Source: Chloroflexota bacterium
Lineage (GTDB): Bacteria; Chloroflexota; Dehalococcoidia; SM23-28-2; RBG-16-64-32
Reading direction: 5' to 3'
Assembly (NCBI GenBank): GCA_022561095.1
Contig: JADFRV010000086.1
Location: forward strand, 1 to 9,169
Length of the DNA stretch: 9,169 bases
Of this stretch, positions 5,798 to 9,169 are shown one piece after another. The notes beneath the pieces are model-generated. The model ran no database searches, was not told the DNA's origin, and worked only from the letters and a program-made list of their open reading frames with translations. Made by a program: the position numbers and the translations under genes. Position 1 is the stretch's first letter. The number at the start of each line of letters is the position of its first letter.

Positions 5798-6121
5798 ATG
5801 ACGCAGCGTGGAATGAACCCGGATATGATGAAGCAGTTCCAGGCGCTCCAGGGCAAGATCGCACAGGCACAGAAGGCGCTGGAGGAGACGATCATAGAGG
5901 CGTCCTCCGGCGGAGGCGCCGTGGCGGTGGTGATGAACGCGCAACCGAAGCTGAACTCGATCACCATCCAGCCCGAGGTGGTGGAGGGGAGCGACGTGGA
6001 GATGCTGCAGGACCTGATCATGGCCGCCATTAATGAGGCGCTGGAGCAGATCAGGGCGGCGCAGATGCAACAGCTCGCAGGGGTTGCCGGCGGGTTGAAC
6101 ATCCCCGGCCTCACCGGCTAG
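5798..6121 (+). CDS. ybaB: YbaB/EbfC family nucleoid-associated protein
   Basis: This encodes a 107-residue member of the YbaB/EbfC family, small dimeric DNA-binding proteins that associate with the nucleoid. Family features are visible: an N-terminal Met/Gln-rich helix (MNPDMMKQFQALQGKIAQAQ, about 6-25), the short glycine stretch SSGGGAVAVVMNAQPKLNSI around 37-56 that forms the central strands, and an amphipathic C-terminal helix with DLIMAAINEALEQ. The tail ends in a Gly/Leu-rich segment as in many homologues. The start is fixed by GGAGG five bases upstream. The gene lies between dnaX and recR, the widely conserved dnaX-ybaB-recR order; its exact role there is not settled. Length is normal and nothing is missing. 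Confidence 0.95.
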   Translation: MTQRGMNPDMMKQFQALQGKIAQAQKALEETIIEASSGGGAVAVVMNAQPKLNSITIQPEVVEGSDVEMLQDLIMAAINEALEQIRAAQMQQLAGVAGGLNIPGLTG

Positions 6122-6171
6122 CGGCCAAGAACGGACGGCGGCCCGGTTTCCGACTCGAAGGTGATCATCTC

Positions 6172-6789
6172 GTGAACGAACAGCCAACGGCGGCCCCGGG
6201 GCCGGTGGTCCGCCTGATCGAGGAGTTTCACAAGCTCCCCGGCGTGGGCCCGAAGAGCGCCCAGCGGCTGACCTACTACCTCCTGCGCATGCCGGTCGCC
6301 GAGGCGCGAGCGCTGGCCGAGGCGATCCTGGAGGTGAAGGAGCGGATCGTTTTCTGCGCCACCTGTCAGAACGTCACCGACACCAACCCCTGCCGCATCT
6401 GCGACGGCGACCGGCGCGACCGGAGCATGGTCTGCGTGGTGGAGGAGCCGATGGACACCCTGGCGGTGGAGCGCTCCGGCAGCTACCAGGGTCTGTACCA
6501 CGTGCTCCACGGGGCGATTTCGCCGATGGACGGTATCGGGCCGGAGGACCTCAAGATCGAAGAGCTGCTGGCCCGGCTGCGCGGCGACGAGGTGAGCGAG
6601 GTGATCCTGGCGACGAACCCCAACCTGGAGGGGGAGGCGACGGCGATGTACCTGACGCGTCTGCTACGGCCGTTGGGGGTCAAGGTGACGCGGCTGGCGC
6701 GGGGCCTGCCGATGGGTGGCGACCTGGAGTACGCCGATGACGTCACGCTGACGCGGGCGATGGAGGGACGCCAGGAGGTCGAGCAGTAG
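6172..6789 (+). CDS. recR: Recombination protein RecR
   Basis: This encodes a 205-residue RecR, which acts with RecO (and RecF) to load RecA onto SSB-coated single-stranded DNA during gap repair. Domain order is complete. A helix-hairpin-helix LPGVGPKSAQRL lies at 22-33. The zinc finger has Cys62, Cys65, Cys74 and Cys77. A Toprim domain follows from about 84, including the conserved VVEEP (89-93) and ATNPNLEGEATA (147-158). The C-terminal motif RGLPMGGDLEYAD is at 177-189. The GTG at 6172 is supported by AAGGTGATC (6158-6166), several bases upstream. It is 50 nt after ybaB and only one base before recO, so recR and recO should be translated as a pair; an AGGAGG serving recO lies inside the recR 3' end (6773-6778). 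Confidence 0.97.
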   Translation: MNEQPTAAPGPVVRLIEEFHKLPGVGPKSAQRLTYYLLRMPVAEARALAEAILEVKERIVFCATCQNVTDTNPCRICDGDRRDRSMVCVVEEPMDTLAVERSGSYQGLYHVLHGAISPMDGIGPEDLKIEELLARLRGDEVSEVILATNPNLEGEATAMYLTRLLRPLGVKVTRLARGLPMGGDLEYADDVTLTRAMEGRQEVEQ

Positions 6790-6790
6790 C

Positions 6791-7567
6791 ATGACGCCGC
6801 CACGGCTGTACAAGACGGAGGCGATCGTCCTGCGGCAGCGGAAGCTGGGCGAGGCGGACCGCATCCTCACGCTTCACACGCCGGCACACGGCAAGCTGGA
6901 CGCCAAGGCGAAGGGCGTGCGCAAGACCACCAGCCGGATGTCGGGGCACCTCCAGCCGCTGAACCGCTGCATGGTGCAGCTAGCGCGGGGACGGACGATG
7001 GAGGTGATCGCCGGGTGCGAGACGTTGGAGAGCTTCCAGCGGCTGCGCGACGACCTGGACCGGCTGAGCCGCGCCCTCTACGTCGCCGAGCTCGCCGACC
7101 GCTTCCTGCCGGAGGGCGTGGAGAGCGTAGCCACCTATCGGTTGCTGCTGGAGACGCTGCGCCGCCTCCAGAGCGACGCGGATCAGGACATCGTGCTGCG
7201 ATACTATGAGATGCGGCTGCTGGACCTGAGCGGCTTCCGGCCGGAGCTGGCGCGTTGCCTGGGCTGCGACCAGCCGCTTCAACCGCAGCAGAACTTCTTC
7301 GCGCCTGCTGCGGGAGGGACGTACTGCTCCTCGTGCGGCGCGGGAGCGGCGGGCTCGCGGACTCTGTCGCTGAACGGGCTCAAGGTGTTGCGACTACTCC
7401 AGCGCGCATCGTATAAAGAGACAGGACGGCTGAGCATGCCGCCGGCGCTAGCGCAGGAGGTGGAGCGCCACCTCCGCAGCTACATCGTCTACATGCTGGA
7501 ACGCGACGTCAACGCCGCCGCCTTCGTGGAGCGGTTGCGACGGGAGCAGCAGCCGCTAGAGGTCTGA
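6791..7567 (+). CDS. recO: DNA repair protein RecO
   Basis: This encodes a 258-residue RecO, the partner of RecR that binds SSB and DNA, anneals complementary strands and helps load RecA. The N-terminal OB-fold starts with the typical YKTEAIVLRQRKLGEADRIL (7-26) and the HGKLDAKAKGVRKTTSR segment around 33-49. A helical domain follows, then a zinc module with Cys156, Cys159, Cys179 and Cys182, present in many but not all RecO proteins. The C-terminal helical region ends at residue 258, a usual length. The ATG lies one base after the recR stop with AGGAGG 12 nt upstream, so the two are coupled. Sequence divergence is normal for this poorly conserved family; recognition rests on the N-terminus, the cysteines and position next to recR. 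Confidence 0.93.
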   Translation: MTPPRLYKTEAIVLRQRKLGEADRILTLHTPAHGKLDAKAKGVRKTTSRMSGHLQPLNRCMVQLARGRTMEVIAGCETLESFQRLRDDLDRLSRALYVAELADRFLPEGVESVATYRLLLETLRRLQSDADQDIVLRYYEMRLLDLSGFRPELARCLGCDQPLQPQQNFFAPAAGGTYCSSCGAGAAGSRTLSLNGLKVLRLLQRASYKETGRLSMPPALAQEVERHLRSYIVYMLERDVNAAAFVERLRREQQPLEV

Positions 7568-7570
7568 GCG

Positions 7571-7867
7571 ATGCCGCTATACGAGTACTACTGCGAGAAG
7601 TGCGATAAGGTGTTCGAGGCGTTACGCTTGCTGCGAGAGTCGGACGCGGCTATCCCCTGCCCGGAGTGCGGCCGTGACGCCGAGCGCATCATGCCGACAT
7701 CGTTCTCGGCGATGTCCTGGGCCAAGGGATACCCACAACGGGTGCCGTTTCACCAGAAGCCGGTGAGAAACGTGAAGCCGAAGAAATCGACTGTAGCGCC
7801 TGTGAAGGCGAAGAGCAAGCCTGCCGACCGGACAGGCAGGCGCGGCGCCAAGGCGGCGAAGAGGTAA
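7571..7867 (+). CDS. FmdB-family zinc-ribbon protein, first of a tandem pair
   Basis: This encodes a 98-residue protein with an N-terminal zinc ribbon of the FmdB/CxxC regulatory type: MPLYEYYCEKC at the start, with Cys8, Cys11, Cys30 and Cys33 as the presumed zinc ligands, and PCPECGRDAERIM closing the ribbon. The ribbon ends near residue 41. The rest is a variable, strongly basic tail (VKPKKSTVAPVKAKSKPADR and onward) that is probably disordered and could contact nucleic acid. FmdB was first named as a putative regulator of formamidase genes, but most members have no proven function. It starts three bases after recO and two before its paralogue, so it is in the same operon. A perfect inverted repeat lies in the tail-coding part (7819-7841). 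Family membership is clear; role is unknown. Confidence 0.88.
   Translation: MPLYEYYCEKCDKVFEALRLLRESDAAIPCPECGRDAERIMPTSFSAMSWAKGYPQRVPFHQKPVRNVKPKKSTVAPVKAKSKPADRTGRRGAKAAKR
7819..7841 (+). repeat. Perfect 7-bp inverted repeat in the basic tail of the first FmdB gene
   Basis: GCCTGCC (7819-7825) and GGCAGGC (7835-7841) are perfect inverted repeats around a 9-nt centre. The right part, CGGACAGGCAGG (7829-7840), matches the right arm of the dispersed repeat (copy 1, 1764-1776) except for one missing G, and its first codons (CGG ACA GG) are in the same phase. It may be a decayed, in-frame remnant of that repeat or a chance match in GC-rich DNA; the left arm is not recognisable. Confidence 0.4.
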
Positions 7868-7869
7868 CC

Positions 7870-8301
7870 ATGCCCCTGTACGAGTACCACTGCGAGCCCT
7901 GTAACGGCATCTTCGAAAGCATACGTCCGATGCGGGAGGCGTCCGTAGCCGTGCCCTGCCCGGAATGCAGCCGCGACGCCCCGCGCATCATGTCCAGCTT
8001 CAACGCCTTCACTTTCCGGGACGGCTATCCACGCCGCCTGCCGGACAAGGGGACGTTCTGGCACATGGGCAAGGAGGTCAAGCGGCGCGCCAAGCGTATG
8101 AGCTGGTACGACCACCCCGAGCTGACGCCGCCCAAGCCCAAGCCCCGGCCCGCCAAGGGCGCGGCTACGGCGGCCAGGGAGAGACTGGCCGCACAGGCCA
8201 AGGACGTGTCCTACCGTGACCGCTGGGGTGTGGACGCGCGTGGTTTTCGCCAACCGAAGGCGGCGAAGAAACGCAAGCCGGCGCGCAAGACGATCACCTA
8301 A
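7870..8301 (+). CDS. FmdB-family zinc-ribbon protein, second of a tandem pair
   Basis: This encodes a 143-residue paralogue of the preceding gene. The first 41 residues match it at 26 positions, with the same four cysteines (8, 11, 30, 33) and the same MPLYEY and RIM boundaries, so the two ribbons arose by duplication or share recent ancestry. The C-terminal part differs: it is longer, contains a partly ordered-looking stretch (FRDGYPRRLPDKGTFWHMG, about 49-67) and WYDHPELTPP, then basic patches rich in Lys, Pro and Ala ending KKRKPARKTIT. GAGG at 7861-7864, overlapping the end of the previous gene, is five bases before the ATG. It is the last gene of the block and faces a convergent neighbour. 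A nucleic-acid-binding or regulatory role is a guess from the ribbon and charge. Confidence 0.87.
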   Translation: MPLYEYHCEPCNGIFESIRPMREASVAVPCPECSRDAPRIMSSFNAFTFRDGYPRRLPDKGTFWHMGKEVKRRAKRMSWYDHPELTPPKPKPRPAKGAATAARERLAAQAKDVSYRDRWGVDARGFRQPKAAKKRKPARKTIT

Positions 8302-8342
8302 CCCGTTGGCAAGCCCAGGATGAGCGGTACGCCGCGGGTTAG
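8298..8342. terminator. Inverted repeat spanning both convergent stop codons, candidate bidirectional terminator
   Basis: CTAACCCG (8298-8305) and CGGGTTAG (8335-8342) are perfect 8-bp inverted repeats. GGC (8308-8310) and GCC (8331-8333) add pairs inside. The left arm contains the TAA of the plus-strand FmdB gene (8299-8301) and the right arm the TAA of the minus-strand synthase (8341-8339). A symmetric hairpin between convergent genes fits termination in both directions, but there is no T run on either side and the loop is long. Confidence 0.45.
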
Positions 8343-9169
8343 CTGCGCCGTTCCAGCACGTAGTCCGTGAGATCGTAGAGAGCCTGGCGGGCCGCGCCGT
8401 CAGGGAGCACCGATAGGGCTTCGTGGGCGCTGGCGCAGAAGTTTCGGGCCATCTCGTACGACTCCTGCGGTATGTCGGATCCCCGGATCGCCTCGACAGC
8501 CGGCGCCAGAAGCTCCTTACTGGGGCTCGCGAGGAACTTCTGGACGGGGTTATCTTCGGGATAGCGATCCATGAGGATGAGCGCGGGGAGGGTGAGCGTA
8601 CCCTGCATGAGGTCGCTGCCCACCGGCTTGCCCATCTCCGCCTCGTCACCGGTCAGGTCCAGGATGTCGTCTACGATCTGGAACGCCATGCCGAAGTTGT
8701 ACCCGTAGCCGCGCAGCGCCTCTATCCACTCCTCCGGTTCCTGGGCCACTACCCCGCCGCCCTGACAGGCGGTGGCGAACAACGACGCCGTCTTGCCGCC
8801 GATCCGCTGGAGGTAGTCACGCACCGTCTGACGGCTGTCGTAGGCGGTCAGGTCCTGACCGATCTCGCCTTTCGTCATCATCATCAACGTCTGCGCGAAG
8901 AGGCGGATGACGCGGATGTTGCCGGTACGCGCCACCTGGTCAGCGGCGTGGGCGAACATGTAGTCGCCCAACATCACGGTGGTGGCGTTGTGGAATGTGC
9001 TGTTCGCCGTGGGCCGGCCACGGCGGGTAGCGGCGTTGTCGATGACGTCGTCGTGAACGAGGGAAGCGGTGTGCAGAAGCTCAACGGAGGCGGCGAGCGG
9101 TACCAGCAGGTCGAGGTCGTACTCACCAAAGCGCCCGCCTAGGAGGGTGAGAGCAGGGCGCAAAAGCTT
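8339..9169 (-). CDS. Polyprenyl diphosphate synthase, long-chain type, 5' end missing
   Basis: This encodes a trans-prenyltransferase of the IspB/HepT/IspA superfamily, which condenses isopentenyl diphosphate onto an allylic diphosphate. The 276 visible residues begin KLLRPALTLLGG, the conserved G-K-x-x-R-P region, so the gene continues beyond base 9169; a TTG at 9163 is not its start. The first aspartate-rich motif DDVID follows HTASLVH and precedes NAATRRGRPTAN. The second is DDILD in FQIVDDILDLTGD. GKPVGSDLMQGTLTLP and the GGKTASLF motif are also present. The small residue (Ala) five positions before the first motif and overall likeness to octaprenyl or heptaprenyl synthases suggest a long-chain product, probably the menaquinone or ubiquinone side chain, fitting the nearby complex I. 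Exact chain length cannot be read from sequence. Confidence 0.93.
   Translation of the reverse strand, partial: KLLRPALTLLGGRFGEYDLDLLVPLAASVELLHTASLVHDDVIDNAATRRGRPTANSTFHNATTVMLGDYMFAHAADQVARTGNIRVIRLFAQTLMMMTKGEIGQDLTAYDSRQTVRDYLQRIGGKTASLFATACQGGGVVAQEPEEWIEALRGYGYNFGMAFQIVDDILDLTGDEAEMGKPVGSDLMQGTLTLPALILMDRYPEDNPVQKFLASPSKELLAPAVEAIRGSDIPQESYEMARNFCASAHEALSVLPDGAARQALYDLTDYVLERRS

Noticed and set aside
7750..8649. Minus-strand open frame of 299 codons across both FmdB genes and the synthase 3' end.
   Set aside because: It is antisense to two recognised genes and overlaps the synthase in another frame; the Arg/Ser/Pro-rich composition is typical of a shadow frame.
1..9169. CRISPR arrays, insertion sequences with transposase, phage genes or defence systems.
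   Set aside because: No regularly spaced direct repeats, transposase, integrase or phage proteins were seen; apart from the dispersed repeat the content is core metabolism and DNA maintenance.

Overview
The window is a gene-dense, GC-rich bacterial chromosome segment of ordinary housekeeping genes. Gene order and protein style (nuoL-M-N, then ybeY, dnaX-ybaB-recR-recO, two small FmdB-type zinc ribbons and a long-chain polyprenyl synthetase) would suit a Chloroflexota genome such as Dehalococcoidia or a relative. That assignment is inference from gene order and general resemblance; nothing here proves it.

Layout. Bases 1-3300 hold the end of a complex I operon: the last 57 codons of nuoL, complete nuoM (184-1650) and complete nuoN (1807-3300). 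These encode the three antiporter-like proton-pumping membrane subunits of NADH:quinone oxidoreductase. ybeY (3316-3774, rRNA maturation endonuclease) follows nuoN by 15 nt and probably shares its transcript. Bases 3775-4020 are non-coding, with an imperfect stem-loop ending in a T run and then a near-consensus sigma-70 promoter. That promoter starts a second same-strand block: dnaX (4021-5748, clamp loader), ybaB/ebfC (5798-6121, nucleoid-associated), recR (6172-6789) and recO (6791-7567) for recombinational repair, and two tandem zinc-ribbon genes (7571-7867, 7870-8301). A convergent polyprenyl diphosphate synthase gene (8339-9169, minus strand) runs off the right edge; it probably makes the quinone side chain.

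The notable feature is a dispersed, structured repeat of the form GACCCTTCG ... GGACAGGGCAGGCTCTG. One copy, with 9-bp perfect terminal inverted repeats, sits between nuoM and nuoN. Three more lie inside dnaX: across its N-terminus, in clamp-loader domain III, and in the Pro/Ala-rich linker. All four are in the same orientation. The three dnaX copies are read in the same frame, giving related peptides that begin (D/V)PS and end GQ(A/V)L. Lengths are 93, 69, 45 and 30 nt, all multiples of three and free of stops in that frame. This resembles in principle the protein-inserting palindromic elements described in Rickettsia.

A second point is that dnaX appears to be expressed from a leaderless GTG: a TTGATT-17 nt-TATAAT promoter places the expected transcription start almost on the start codon, and there is no Shine-Dalgarno sequence.
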